The notes: generated by a model not told the origin, from the letters alone. Shown: positions 1 to 9,803, counted from the first letter of the stretch. The stretch is DNA of 64,000 nucleotides from a bacterium (GCA_016125225.1 WGME01000017.1:186001-250000), one strand, 5' to 3'. Made by a program: numbers and translations.

Positions 1-712
1 TCAAGCGAAACGCTTCCCCTGAATGCAGATTCTTGCGCTGACCACCATTCGACGCCTGTGCGATCACTTCTCCTTGAAAAACGTGGATCTCGGCTTCCGC
101 CCGCTGGGGCACATCGACGCCAAACTTCGTGCCTAGATCCACCGCTTCACCGGACGGGGTCACCACTGTAAATTTTCGGGCGGAAGGCGGAATATCTGCT
201 GCCAGCCGACCACGTACCAGATTGAGTCGCATAGGGGAATCGAAGCGGAACGTCGCCGGTGCTTCAATCACCACGCGCGCGGAAGTAGCCGTGAGCAGTT
301 CCACCGTTCCGCCAGCGATTTCAATCCATTCGCTTCGCAGTTCTGTACCTCCGGGTAGCTCCCGGACACCGGTGCCATTCTCGACTGTGGCAAAGACGCG
401 ATTGCTCTGCACTGTCCACCACTGATAACCCAGCATGATCGCCAGGCAAAGCCCCAACGTCACCAGAAAGCCTTTTCGGGGTAAGGCTGGCAATAATCGA
501 CGCCGGGAGATGACGATGGGTTGCGGATGCGCCGCCGCCCATTCGGCCGCGACGGATTCCAGCGCCGATTCCAGATTCAACAGTGTAATAAACTCGTGCC
601 GGGCGGCTTCACTGTTCCGCAATTCACCGCAAAGCTCTTCCACTTCCAGCGAAGTCGCCACACCATCGGAATAGCGTTGCATCAGCTCCTGAAATCGGAA
701 TCGGGGGGTCAT
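1..712 (-). CDS. FecR-like transmembrane protein, anti-sigma type (partial, C-terminus outside window)
   Basis: About 237 residues are visible before the gene leaves the window. The N-terminal 60 residues are helical and resemble the short anti-sigma-like segment of planctomycete FecR proteins. A single hydrophobic helix lies at about residues 81-98 (GFLVTLGLCLAIMLGYQWW). From about 105 on comes a FecR-type beta domain, with a run near residue 183 (VVTPSGEAVDLGTKFGVDV) that is very typical of planctomycete FecR/LamG proteins. The start ATG (710-712) overlaps the sigma-factor stop in an ATGA arrangement, so the two are translationally coupled. The usual role is a membrane regulator of the partner ECF sigma factor; many homologues carry a C-terminal LamG domain, which cannot be checked here. 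Family assignment is solid; function is inferred. Confidence 0.85.
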   Translation of the reverse strand, partial: MTPRFRFQELMQRYSDGVATSLEVEELCGELRNSEAARHEFITLLNLESALESVAAEWAAAHPQPIVISRRRLLPALPRKGFLVTLGLCLAIMLGYQWWTVQSNRVFATVENGTGVRELPGGTELRSEWIEIAGGTVELLTATSARVVIEAPATFRFDSPMRLNLVRGRLAADIPPSARKFTVVTPSGEAVDLGTKFGVDVPQRAEAEIHVFQGEVIAQASNGGQRKNLHSGEAFRL

Positions 713-1245
713 TGAACCACTTCCTTGGCTAATTGGCGGCGGATGCACTCCGACAGCATGCTCCGCATGCGGTACAGCCACTGATAGAACCCGCGCACCG
801 AACGACCACTCATCGCAGCCACATCCTGAATTTCCACATGGGGCTGGTAGGCCATGGCGAGGAGTTCCTGATCTTTCGCCGGCACCTTTTTAAAGCACTG
901 GTCGAGCAGTTCCCGCTCTTTCTCCAGTTGCCCATCGGTCTCTTCGGACTTTTCAGCGATCAACTCAATGACATCGCTCGCGAGGACATGCCGGTTGCGA
1001 CTCATATCCCGCAGCCGGGACAACGCCTTCAGACGCGCGATTCCGTAGGCCCAGGAACGAAAACTGCCCTCCGGCTGAAAATCATCAAACCGTTCCCAGA
1101 GGACAATCGCTACTTCCTGCAGCACATCGTCCGCATCGGTTCGTGAAGGAACCAGTTTGCGCACGAACGCCCGGATCGCTGGTTCATGCGACGTGAAGAG
1201 CCGAAGGAAGCGTTGATAACGCTCTGGTGACTGCTGATCGGTCAT
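709..1245 (-). CDS. ECF-type RNA polymerase sigma factor (planctomycete/verrucomicrobial subfamily)
   Basis: 178 residues from the ATG at 1243-1245, chosen because [14 protein letters not shown] is the usual N-terminus of this group; a longer reading from 1329 adds 28 unconvincing residues. Region 2 spans about residues 10-80 and contains [16 protein letters not shown] and [14 protein letters not shown], the core-binding and -10 recognition helices. Region 4 lies at about 115-165 with a helix-turn-helix around [23 protein letters not shown]. There is no long C-terminal extension. It directs core polymerase to a small regulon, probably held by the FecR-like protein whose start codon overlaps this stop. 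The intergenic stretch upstream shows no clear autoregulatory promoter by eye. Confidence 0.92.
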   Translation of the reverse strand: MTDQQSPERYQRFLRLFTSHEPAIRAFVRKLVPSRTDADDVLQEVAIVLWERFDDFQPEGSFRSWAYGIARLKALSRLRDMSRNRHVLASDVIELIAEKSEETDGQLEKERELLDQCFKKVPAKDQELLAMAYQPHVEIQDVAAMSGRSVRGFYQWLYRMRSMLSECIRRQLAKEVVQ

Positions 1246-1619
1246 GGATACCTGGCAAAATCCACGATGTCTCAAAGCAGTTTCCACAGGCAGGCGCAAG
1301 TTAACAATAATTCCCGGAAGAATTCGCATCCCGGGTGCATCTCAGTCGCCGACTTATGGGCATGCGATCACTATGCTTCGCAGTGATTTCGCGACTCGCC
1401 GCCCGCTGGCAAACAGCGCCCCAAGCAATACAAGGGAGAGTCGCCAGCGCGACTGCCAACCCAGGCTCCCGCCAGATACGAAACGTGCTCTTCCCACTCC
1501 CGCAGCCACTGTTACGAAGCCTTCGTGGCGGTTCTCTGATGTCGTCTAGCAACATCAGTCTGCCTTAAGAGCCACATTCCTTACGAGACAATTCTCCGAA
1601 CACAAAACGACGCATTTTT
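1246..1619. other. Intergenic stretch, no gene recognised
   Basis: About 370 bases between the sigma-factor start and the transposase remnant. Short open frames exist on both strands, but none has a plausible start with a ribosome site or a recognisable product. The promoter of the sigma/FecR pair must lie at its left end, though no convincing -35/-10 pair could be picked out. Confidence 0.5.
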
Positions 1620-2070
1620 TCAGAAAGCGCAGATGAAGGTCAGGACAGTTTTAATGCTGGCAGGGAAGTTGGTCGCCCGTTTGTCGTAGCAGCTGGCGAT
1701 GTCGCGAACTGTTTTAGCTGGTTAATCAGACGTTCGTCACGATTCCGTTGACGGTAGGATTCCGCCAGTACCGTCCACGGCTCGATACACGTCGAGCCAC
1801 TTGGGATCTGGACCGCCACCAGAGCCTTTAACACCTGCCGACGGAGGCAATGGCTGTCGTATCCTTCGCCGGCCACAACCTCGTCTATCTTGGAAATAAG
1901 CTGCTGAGCCGTCTGGAGCAGTTCGAGAAACTGCGGTGCATCGCTCGCTTGTCCGGGGGCGAGTTCCACCGCGACAGCGGTCTTTTATCGGTACGGCCAA
2001 GCGAATTTTGCTCGTAAAGCCGCCCCAAATAGATTCTACAGCGCCCGTTTTCGAGCCCTTCGAATCGTCG
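1620..2070 (-). pseudogene. Decayed IS5-family transposase fragment (frameshifted, 5' truncated)
   Basis: Three pieces in different frames line up in order with the C-terminal half of IS5-type (DDE) transposases. The upstream piece (about 2070-1995) reads GAVESIWGGFTSKIRLAV, matching the GGxTTKIH region. A second frame carries AVAVELAPGQASDAPQF and later DEVVAGEGYDSHCLRRQVL and RNRDERLINQLKQF, matching the SPGQxSD, GDKGYDS and RNxVERLINRLKQ blocks. A third frame ends RDIASCYDKRATNF before a stop at 1620-1622, matching the usual RIATRYDKxAxNF tail. At least two frameshifts separate them, and the N-terminal half with the first catalytic Asp is missing. The fragment begins within about 15-25 bases of the 3' end of tRNA-Leu. 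No terminal inverted repeats were found. It cannot encode an active transposase. Confidence 0.8.
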
Positions 2071-2082
2071 TAAGTCCTTTAG

Positions 2083-2164
2083 TGGCCGCTCGGGGACTCG
2101 AACCCCGACGCCTTACGGCACAAGATCCTAAATCTTGCGTGTCTGCCAATTTCACCAAGCGGCC
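2083..2164 (-). tRNA. tRNA-Leu(UAG)
   Basis: On the minus strand the 82-base gene begins GGCCGCT, which pairs fully with AGCGGCC at the 3' end followed by discriminator A. The anticodon stem CAAGA/TCTTG encloses the loop TTTAGGA, giving anticodon UAG for CUN leucine codons. A long variable arm (around TGCCGTAAGGCGT) marks it as class II, as expected for leucine. The T-arm GTCGGGGTTCGAGTCCCCG-type stem and loop is intact. The 3' CCA is not encoded. Confidence 0.95.
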
Positions 2165-2803
2165 TGAGCGTGGGACGCCAACAACAGTGCCAGACCCCAT
2201 GTCCCCGGAATAGGTTCATGCGTTCACTGCGGAACGGGCTTCCCCAATGCGCGGTGCATTGTGGTCGAGACCTGTCTTCGTCTGCAAGCGCAGCCGAGAA
2301 CTGATTACTTTTTGGCGTGGTTTGCCAGGAAGGAGATTCGTCGTTACCCGACGTGACACTGAACATGGCAGGACCAGGATCACTGGGACAGAAGTAGGCA
2401 GACGATGGATTCTTCACCAAGTTGACCAAAGAGGGCGGAACATTACCCGGACAACAGCCAATCTCCGGCATCTAACTGAAGTCAATCGAGTTATGCACTG
2501 ATGACTGGTCCATATAAGGCAAGAGCTTCGCCTGCACCCAATAACTGCTCATTTAGTCAGAGAGGGTAATGGGCGATTTATCGTTCTGAGACATTGATAC
2601 GATATCGTGGTTGAGCATAGCGTTAGTGGATATCGTTAATTGCGTAGAGTGGTTGTGGTCCATTCCAGAGGGGATGTCAAACTATGTGTGTCCGCAGGTG
2701 AAGCCCCGGGATAAGTGATTCTCTTGAACTTTCCCATTTCTTGAACGATTTTTCGACGATACGATGCTCCTATCTGTTCTTGCGTTCTCACGTGAGGGTC
2801 GCC
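2165..2803. other. Long intergenic region, nothing recognised
   Basis: Roughly 640 bases between tRNA-Leu and the DUF4175-like gene. Open frames on both strands are short, lack ribosome sites and show no family resemblance. The promoter for the downstream plus-strand operon and for the minus-strand tRNA should lie here, but I could not place either with confidence. Confidence 0.5.
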
Positions 2804-5800
2804 ATGTCGATTTGTGAAGCCCCGCCGGTGGTTGCGGATCGCCTGAAACCGGTGGAGCGGCAATGGCTCGATCTCACGTTATTGCGTGGGATCGGACTGA
2901 CCCTCATCGCACTTTTCGGTCCGGCGGTGTTGTGGCTGCTCGTCGATTTGTTCGTCAACCTGCCATGTGTCGTGCGGCTCGTGGGACTGATCACCGCCGT
3001 GAGTTGCGGTGTCGTGATGGCTTACCGCAACGTCTTCAGACCGCTGTTCATTCGATTGTCGCTGAGCGAACTGGCAACCTGGGTTGATCAGTCTGACGAA
3101 CGATTTCAGGAACGTGTTCGTACCTGCCTGGAACTGGAAGATGCGGCGATCCCGAAATCGCGTGCGGCCCGGTTGATGCAGCGGCAAGTCCAGCGAGAAA
3201 CCTGGAACCTGCTCGATGATGTCGACTGGTCGGAAGTCTTACCGCAAGATCGCAGCTATCGCACGCTGGGCCTGGGATTGATGGTCCTCGGGTTGGCAAT
3301 CGCACCGGCGGCCATCTGGATGAGCGGGTATGGTCTCGCCTGTCAGCGACTTCTGCTTCCGTTCGGGAACTGGGGGTGGGGACGGAATTACGCCGTGATT
3401 GCCGACCAGGGTGGTCAACTGGTTGCCCGGAACAGTGATGTCAGCATTCGAGCTCAGGCCAGGCCCCGGAGGGCGGGCATTGCCAACGTTGAACAACTCA
3501 TCCTGGCATGGCGGACCGTAGGAGACTCGGTCTGGGATGAACGTCGGCTGGCATGGTCAGCAGACGATGCCAGCTTCGTTGCGAGTCTGCCGCGTCTGAC
3601 CAGCGACACGGAGTATCGCATCCTGGGGCCTTCCGCGTGTTCGCCCCTCTATCGCTTGCGGGTCGTCGATCCGCCTGCGTTGGCGCAACTCACCGCATCA
3701 ATTGATCCGCCAGGTTATACCGGTCTGCCATCGCAACAGTCCGCCGTCGGTTCCGACATCGTGGCGAGAGCAGGCAGCCAGATCCTGATTCGTGCAGAAT
3801 TCGATCGGCCCGTCGCCCAAGCGGCATTGCTATGGCCCGACAGTGATGCTGACACCAGCCGAGTCAATGAAGCGACCTCAACCGCTGGTTCATTGAACGC
3901 GGAAGGGACGCGTCTCGAGTTCCGACTTACGGCAAAAGAGACCCGGTCTTTCGTCTTACACTGGACGAGCTCGGAAGGGTTTGCTGGTGGGGAACCTGCG
4001 CGGCGGTTGATCGTCATTCCCGATCAGCCGCCGCTGACTCGCATTGAGGGGGCGACGACTCTGACATTGCGGCCCGATGATCGCCAGACGTTTGAAATCA
4101 CGGCGTCAGACGACTTTGGACTCACCCGGACGGAGTTGCATCTGCTGCTGAAAGATCAGGCCGTCAAAGTTTGGCCGTTGGTCCGATCGACTGGCCATCA
4201 GCGTGCAGGTCAATGGTCGCAAACTATCGATCTCGCCGCCATCGGCTTGAAAGATGGCCAAGCCTTCTCGTTACGCAGTCGCGTGGTCGATAATTGCGAG
4301 GTTCCTGCACCGCAAGAACGGTGGAGCGACCCAGTCACGCTCGTCGTCAGCAGTTCCGCTGTCTCCGCTGAAACGAAGCAACTGCTCGCTCAGACACAGA
4401 ATTCCCGGGCAGAGTTACAGCGGTTGATGCAGCAATTGCAGGCACAACGCCAGGCCTTGCGCGACCTGCATCAAAAAACGGCTGCGGCGACGGTGAGGCA
4501 AAAGGATGCCGAACAGGCCGAGCAACTCGCTCGACTGGAAGAGCAGCAGGCTGAACTTAATCAGCAGTTTGATGATTGGCGTGAACGCTTACCTGACACG
4601 CAACCCTGGTCTGATATCCAGCAGCAGGCGGCTCAGGTTCGTGAGCAGGAATTGGCTCAAGCGCAGGCTCGCATCGAGGCGGCGCAGGCAGCTCCGCAAC
4701 GCGACCAGATCGAACAACTGAGCCGTTCTCTCGATGAGCTCGCCGCGGCGCAAAAAGAGTTGCAGCAGTTGGATGACGCCATTCGTGCCCTGGGAAACCG
4801 GGGCGATGAGATCGACCGGTTAACTCAACTGGCGAACCAGTCAGAACGCCTCGCGGATCAATTGGCTGAACCACAAGCGGCCGAGGCGGCAGCACCGTCT
4901 GATCCAGCGTCAGAAGCTCAGCCTAGCGGTCGCAATGCCCCTGTTGCCGCGGCCCAGGAGATCGAACAGAATCTGCAAGAGATCCTCGATGCTCAGCCTC
5001 TGCTGCGTGCGGCGATGGCTGCACATCAGAACGAACAATTGGCCGAGACTGCAGACAACCTCGGTGAACTCGCCAATCAGCAACGGGCGTTGTCGGAACA
5101 GTTGGCACGGACAGCGGAACAGGCTCCCGCGTCTGCCGAGGCCACCGAGAATGGGCCAGCGGATAGTTTGCAGCCCCGCAATCAACCCGGGGAAGTTGGT
5201 GAAGATTTCGCACAGGGCCAGCGGCTTGCCGAGCAAGCCCAACAAGTCGCCGCTGCGGCTCAATCGCTGGCAGAACAGACTGAAACCGTGACGGGCCAGG
5301 ATTCCGCGACCACTCAGTCGGCTCAAGCGGTAGCCGAACTCGCACAACAAGCCGCTACAGCCACAGAGCGTGCTGAATTGGATCGCGCAGCCGAGGCGGT
5401 TCAAGCCGCTAGCGACCAGCTAAACCAATCCGCGACTGATCCTGCAGCGAACGCACCGGGCTTAGCGGAAGAGTCACAGCAACTGCAGCAGCAGTTGCAA
5501 AATTTGCAGCAGGCCTTGTCCGATGCGCGACAATCGCCCGGTCAGCAAGCCGGGGCCCAGCAGCAGGCCCAGCAATCGATTGCAAATGCGTCACAAGAGG
5601 TGTCTAAGCAATTGGCTGAGATGTCCCAGCAACCGGGCAGTTCGTCTGCCGTGACTCAAGCTGCGGATCGCTTGAATAGCGCACAACCGCAGCAGTCCAA
5701 CACGCATGCCGCGATTGGAAATGGCGACGCTGCCAACGCCGTTCAAAGTTCAGAAGCCGCGGCGGAGCAACTCGAAATGGCCGCCGCACAACTGCAGGAA

Positions 5801-6397
5801 GCAGTTGGCAACCGTCCGGAACAAGCCGAAGGTTCGGCCTCGACCGGAGCGGCATTGACTCAAGCTCAGCAACAATTCCAGCAAGGCTCCAGGCAACTAC
5901 AAGCGACGAACGAAGCGAGTACGGCTGGTCCCAATGGATCGATGCCCCCGTCTACTCCAGAAGCAGCCCCATCCGCTAGCGCTACGAATCGCTCAACTCA
6001 AAATGGTCAGCCAATGCCCGGCCAACTGGCCGCGGCGGAGAATTATCGGCAAGCTGCTCAGGCTTTGCGTCGCGCGGCACAAACGCTGGCCCAGGGGGAT
6101 TCTCCCGGACAATCGACTTCATCTGGCCAAATCTCCTCGCAGCAGGATACCCGCAAACCAGGGACGGGTCAGGGCGGGCAAGATCCGAATCAAATGGCCA
6201 CGGCTGACGCCTCTGAATCGCTGGATGCACCGATCCCCACAAAGTTGGCACGCGATCCCCGCAATTGGGGACGATTGCAGGGGCAATTGAAAACCGATCT
6301 ACTCGATGGCGGCGTCGGAACCGGCCATCCGGAATACCGGCGCCAGATTCAACGATACTTCGAAACCATCGCTCAACCGGCGCAGTCGCAACGGTAA
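2804..6397 (+). CDS. DUF4175-like membrane protein with very long Q/A-rich coiled coil
   Basis: 1197 residues from the ATG at 2804, preceded by GAGGG at normal spacing; a TTG 63 bases upstream is a weaker alternative. The N-terminal third has hydrophobic helices at about residues 25-75 and again near 150-180, in the pattern of DUF4175 proteins, followed by an Ig-like beta-rich stretch. From about residue 530 almost to the end the protein is an extremely Q-, A- and E-rich coiled coil (for example QQLQQQLQNLQQAL), broken by S/P/G-rich segments. The last 60 residues are more complex (ARDPRNWGRLQGQLKTDLLDG). Planctomycete homologues often sit near MoxR/BatA-type genes; here the partner is the repeat protein starting two bases after the stop. 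Function is unknown; an envelope-spanning structural or mechanosensing role would be a guess. Confidence 0.8.
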   Translation: MSICEAPPVVADRLKPVERQWLDLTLLRGIGLTLIALFGPAVLWLLVDLFVNLPCVVRLVGLITAVSCGVVMAYRNVFRPLFIRLSLSELATWVDQSDERFQERVRTCLELEDAAIPKSRAARLMQRQVQRETWNLLDDVDWSEVLPQDRSYRTLGLGLMVLGLAIAPAAIWMSGYGLACQRLLLPFGNWGWGRNYAVIADQGGQLVARNSDVSIRAQARPRRAGIANVEQLILAWRTVGDSVWDERRLAWSADDASFVASLPRLTSDTEYRILGPSACSPLYRLRVVDPPALAQLTASIDPPGYTGLPSQQSAVGSDIVARAGSQILIRAEFDRPVAQAALLWPDSDADTSRVNEATSTAGSLNAEGTRLEFRLTAKETRSFVLHWTSSEGFAGGEPARRLIVIPDQPPLTRIEGATTLTLRPDDRQTFEITASDDFGLTRTELHLLLKDQAVKVWPLVRSTGHQRAGQWSQTIDLAAIGLKDGQAFSLRSRVVDNCEVPAPQERWSDPVTLVVSSSAVSAETKQLLAQTQNSRAELQRLMQQLQAQRQALRDLHQKTAAATVRQKDAEQAEQLARLEEQQAELNQQFDDWRERLPDTQPWSDIQQQAAQVREQELAQAQARIEAAQAAPQRDQIEQLSRSLDELAAAQKELQQLDDAIRALGNRGDEIDRLTQLANQSERLADQLAEPQAAEAAAPSDPASEAQPSGRNAPVAAAQEIEQNLQEILDAQPLLRAAMAAHQNEQLAETADNLGELANQQRALSEQLARTAEQAPASAEATENGPADSLQPRNQPGEVGEDFAQGQRLAEQAQQVAAAAQSLAEQTETVTGQDSATTQSAQAVAELAQQAATATERAELDRAAEAVQAASDQLNQSATDPAANAPGLAEESQQLQQQLQNLQQALSDARQSPGQQAGAQQQAQQSIANASQEVSKQLAEMSQQPGSSSAVTQAADRLNSAQPQQSNTHAAIGNGDAANAVQSSEAAAEQLEMAAAQLQEAVGNRPEQAEGSASTGAALTQAQQQFQQGSRQLQATNEASTAGPNGSMPPSTPEAAPSASATNRSTQNGQPMPGQLAAAENYRQAAQALRRAAQTLAQGDSPGQSTSSGQISSQQDTRKPGTGQGGQDPNQMATADASESLDAPIPTKLARDPRNWGRLQGQLKTDLLDGGVGTGHPEYRRQIQRYFETIAQPAQSQR

Positions 6398-6399
6398 AG

Positions 6400-7491
6400 A
6401 TGACCGTGATTACCCCTTATCGCTTCTTCTATCGCCCTGTGACTTGCGGAATGTTGCTGCTCATCGTGGTGGTAGGGCAAGATGTTCATGCGCAAGAAGC
6501 CGCTAGTGGTCTGTTACAACCATCAGCCCTCGATCGCGATGTGGATGCCGCCGTGGTGCGGGCTGTTGATTTCCTGGTTCGTGAGCAACGCCCATCCGGC
6601 GGCTGGCATCTCGAACTCTACAACGGCGATGCGACTTCCACGACATCATTAGCCCTCATGGCATTGCTCGCCGCAGGGCATACGCCGGCTGATGAACCCT
6701 ATGCCGATACGTTCCGCCGTGGCATTGAGTATCTCCTGCAACATCAACAACCATCGGGTTTGATTGTGGATCGCACGGGGCATGGGCCGTTGTATTGCCA
6801 TGGCATCAGTACATTGTTTCTGGCCGAAGTCGTGGGCATGACCGAACCGCAGCAGGCCGACGCGGTCCGGACTGCGCTCGAATGTGCTGTCCGGGCATTG
6901 CTGGATGCTCAGGCAGTGCGGAAGGATCAGCGTCACGCAGGCGGATGGCGTTACACACTGATCAGTAACGACAGCGATCTGAGCGTCACCGCCTGGCAGT
7001 TGCTGGCGTTGCGAGCCGCGAAAAACGCAGGATGCGATATTCCAGCGGAAGCCATTGAGCGTGCCGTTGAGTATGTCCGCCGTTGTCAACCCAACGGTCG
7101 CGGCTCCGGCTATTCCTATCAACCGGGCGGCAGTTTATCACCCATCATGACAGCCGCCGGGATTACGGCCTTGCAGGTCTGTGCCGCGACCGATGGCCCC
7201 GAGTTCGATGCCGCTGTCCGCTATTTATCGATGCATCTCCCCCGCCGCGACAGCAGCTACTATTTTTATGGAACTTACTATGCGAGTATCGCGTTGCATC
7301 AACAGGGGGATGACCTGTGGGAAACGCATACCAACCAGCTCTTCCGGGAACTGCTGCAGCAGCAACAGCCCGACGGCCACTGGCGCGGCATGAAAGGGCC
7401 CGAACCCCCTGTCGGGCCGATCTATGCTACGTCGCTTGCCGTGCTGGCGCTCACGGTGGAATACGGCTATCTACCCATCTACCAAAAATAA
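6400..7491 (+). CDS. Secreted prenyltransferase/squalene-oxidase-type repeat protein
   Basis: 363 residues. The start is the ATG at 6400, two bases after the upstream stop and just after GGTAAAG, so translation is probably coupled. A signal peptide covers about residues 1-32 (LLLIVVVGQDVHAQ then EA). The rest contains repeated alpha/alpha-barrel units typical of prenyltransferase and squalene/oxidosqualene cyclase folds, each with a QxxxGxW-like signature: REQRPSGGWHLE, CQPNGRGSGYSYQPGG, QQQQPDGHWRG. The DxDD motif of true class II cyclases is not seen, so this is probably a binding or structural member of the fold, a common class of exported planctomycete protein. No substrate can be named. 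Confidence 0.85.
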   Translation: MTVITPYRFFYRPVTCGMLLLIVVVGQDVHAQEAASGLLQPSALDRDVDAAVVRAVDFLVREQRPSGGWHLELYNGDATSTTSLALMALLAAGHTPADEPYADTFRRGIEYLLQHQQPSGLIVDRTGHGPLYCHGISTLFLAEVVGMTEPQQADAVRTALECAVRALLDAQAVRKDQRHAGGWRYTLISNDSDLSVTAWQLLALRAAKNAGCDIPAEAIERAVEYVRRCQPNGRGSGYSYQPGGSLSPIMTAAGITALQVCAATDGPEFDAAVRYLSMHLPRRDSSYYFYGTYYASIALHQQGDDLWETHTNQLFRELLQQQQPDGHWRGMKGPEPPVGPIYATSLAVLALTVEYGYLPIYQK

Positions 7492-7609
7492 TTGGCGGAT
7501 TCGCACGAAGAATTGCTCGCAAGACGAGTGCATTCGCTATGTGAACGGATTACAGTTTCGCCGCAAGGCTTTTCCCGTTCACTTTGGTCACAGTCCAGAA
7601 GGTCTTTTT

Positions 7610-8719
7610 GTGTCGACCGGAACACCAGTCCCCCCCGAACATAGCCGTATTCAATGCCGGATGTCCGATCACTTTGCCGCCTGGTTACAGGCTTCAGGGG
7701 GATCGCTGGCCATCAGCACGTATCAGGCGGGGAAGCTGGCCATTGTCGGCTGGGATGGCCAACAGATTTCGCTTCTTTTGCGAGACTTTGACAAGCCCAT
7801 GGGAATGTATGCCCAAGGCTCAAGAGTGGCACTTGCGACGCGAAATGAAGTCACGCTCTTCGCGAATGCTCCGTTACTGGCCGGCGACTATCTGGAAGAA
7901 GCCCCTAACCGGTACGATTCGCTATTCCTGCCTCGCGTAACTTATCACACCGGCGATTTGAACACGCACGATCTGGCATTCGGCAAAGAAGGCCTGTGGA
8001 TCGTTAACACGCGGTTCTGCTGTCTCGCCGGCGTCAGTCACGATTTTTGCTTTCAACCCCGGTGGAAGCCTCCTTTTCTTACGGAACTGGCTCCGGAGGA
8101 CCGTTGTCATTTGAATGGCCTGGCGATGGTGGATGGCGAGCCACGGTTTGTGACCGCCTTGGGAACCACCAATGAACCCGGTGCCTGGCGTGCCAATAAA
8201 GCCAACGGCGGCGTGATCATGCATGTTCCCTCTGGTGAAATTGTCGTCCGTGGGCTGGCGATGCCACATTCACCGCGCTGGCATCAAGGGGCACTCTATT
8301 TCCTGAACTCCGGTGCGGGGCAACTCTGCCGCTATCAACCGGGGCAATCGAATTGGGACACCGTCTGCGAATTGCCCGCTTATCTACGGGGTCTGTGTCT
8401 CGTGGGCAATTATGCGGTGGTGGCAATGTCGACCATTCGAGAAAAACACATCTTTGGCGGCTTGCCGGTGCAACAGAAGTATCCGTCACTCATGTGCGGC
8501 GTCGCCATCATCGACCTCACGCGGGGTGTCGAGATCGGTCGCTTTGAGTTCACACACGGCTGCACGGAGTTGTTTGAAGTTCAGTTTCTAGCGGGCATGC
8601 AACGCCCGATGATTGTCAATCTGCAGCAACCAGCCTGTCGTGATGCGTTCCCCGCTCCCGATTTCTCGTACTGGTTGCGTCCCAGCAAAATGATTGCCGA
8701 CTTCACGAATCAACCCTGA
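7610..8719 (+). CDS. TIGR03032 family protein (beta-propeller-like, function unknown)
   Basis: 369 residues from a GTG at 7610 with AGAAGG seven bases upstream; an earlier GTG at 7541 in the same frame has no ribosome site. The family hallmark lies near the N-terminus: SLAISTYQAGKLAIVGW, then THDLAFGKEGLWIVNTRFCCLA and CHLNGLAM, with repeated WxxN/GxL strands suggesting a beta propeller. TIGR03032 proteins are conserved but uncharacterised; some occur with prolyl-hydroxylase-like or glycan-modifying genes. There is no signal peptide. It follows the squalene-cyclase-fold gene after about 120 bases and ends against the stop of the convergent DUF2891 gene. Confidence 0.85.
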   Translation: MSTGTPVPPEHSRIQCRMSDHFAAWLQASGGSLAISTYQAGKLAIVGWDGQQISLLLRDFDKPMGMYAQGSRVALATRNEVTLFANAPLLAGDYLEEAPNRYDSLFLPRVTYHTGDLNTHDLAFGKEGLWIVNTRFCCLAGVSHDFCFQPRWKPPFLTELAPEDRCHLNGLAMVDGEPRFVTALGTTNEPGAWRANKANGGVIMHVPSGEIVVRGLAMPHSPRWHQGALYFLNSGAGQLCRYQPGQSNWDTVCELPAYLRGLCLVGNYAVVAMSTIREKHIFGGLPVQQKYPSLMCGVAIIDLTRGVEIGRFEFTHGCTELFEVQFLAGMQRPMIVNLQQPACRDAFPAPDFSYWLRPSKMIADFTNQP

Positions 8720-9787
8720 TCAGCACAGTCCACGATTCGTAACGGCATACAAAGCGAACGACCCCACCCAATGCGTGATGGCGTATTCGTCGCTGCTTAA
8801 CATCGGGATTCCAGCCTCGAAATGCGCGATCGCAGTCTGCTCGAGAACGCTACGACCGGGATGATCCATCGGCAAGGCCTGCGACATCCCCGCCGCCATC
8901 CAGCAACGGCTGAAATTGAGACCAGCGAAGTGTGCCAGTTTGCCATCACGCGGGTCGACAACTTCGACGGGTTTGAGCAATGGCTCTGCCCACTGAAAAT
9001 TGGGGAATGCTTGCGTCAGCCAGTCCGTCATCTCTTCTGCTGATAAGAATCGTCGCAGCAGATCCGCCGTGGCGAGAGCCGGAGAAAGAAAGTCGTAGGC
9101 GGATGGTTCCAGATGCAGGGGCAACTGGCAATCGCGGCCATAACAGCGAATTGCGACGTCCTGAACGAGAGACCAGAGCAATTCGTGTCCGGCGCTCCGG
9201 GCATAATCGGCAACCAATCCCATGGCAAAGGCCGACTGGCTATGTTCGCCCGTGCGAATCGGCCCGGACAGCTTTTCCAGCCACGATCTCATGCGTGAGA
9301 CCACTATGGCCTCCAGTGCCTCAAACCGTTGCAACCAACGGCGTGCGGGCTCAGCATCCCACTCCCGCAATTCTGCGATGAGTTGCAGCAGCCAGGACAG
9401 ACCATAAGGGCGTTCAAAGCCGACCCGTTCTGGTGCCGACAGAAAGGTCGCCTCTCTTACCAGCGCGTCAGGACAGAATTGTTCTTCCAGAAGTTGAAGC
9501 ACTTCCAGTTGCCAACCGGCCTGCGGAAATAATCGGGCCGCTCGAATCAGCAACCAATGGCTATGCACTGCGGAATGCCAGTCGTAGCAACCGTAAAACA
9601 CCGGCGTGACATCGCGCGGACGATGGAAGTCGACGGCGGCCGACATCATCAACGGGAGTTGGCAGGGAAATTCTCGGCGAATCCCTTGCCGTGCCATCTC
9701 AACACAGCGTGCGACAACGGCCGCTTCCGTTGTTCCAGCGGCCTGGCAGGCATTCGACCAATCCCAATCGCGTCCATCCGTGTGCAT
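8720..9787 (-). CDS. DUF2891 domain-containing protein
   Basis: 355 residues from the ATG at 9785-9787. The family signature VFYGCYDWHSAVHSHWLLIRAARLFP lies at about residues 62-87 and is nearly invariant in DUF2891. Further conserved blocks are FERPYGLSWLLQL, SGPIRTGEHSQSAFAMGLVADYA and HLEPSAYDFLSPAL, consistent with an alpha/alpha-toroid with conserved His, Trp and Glu, as in several glycan-active folds. No catalytic activity has been established for the family as far as I know. It lies 16 bases after the kinase stop and probably shares its message. There is no signal peptide, so it is probably cytoplasmic. Confidence 0.9.
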   Translation of the reverse strand: MHTDGRDWDWSNACQAAGTTEAAVVARCVEMARQGIRREFPCQLPLMMSAAVDFHRPRDVTPVFYGCYDWHSAVHSHWLLIRAARLFPQAGWQLEVLQLLEEQFCPDALVREATFLSAPERVGFERPYGLSWLLQLIAELREWDAEPARRWLQRFEALEAIVVSRMRSWLEKLSGPIRTGEHSQSAFAMGLVADYARSAGHELLWSLVQDVAIRCYGRDCQLPLHLEPSAYDFLSPALATADLLRRFLSAEEMTDWLTQAFPNFQWAEPLLKPVEVVDPRDGKLAHFAGLNFSRCWMAAGMSQALPMDHPGRSVLEQTAIAHFEAGIPMLSSDEYAITHWVGSFALYAVTNRGLC

Positions 9788-9803
9788 TATCGATCCAGAT
9801 GTC

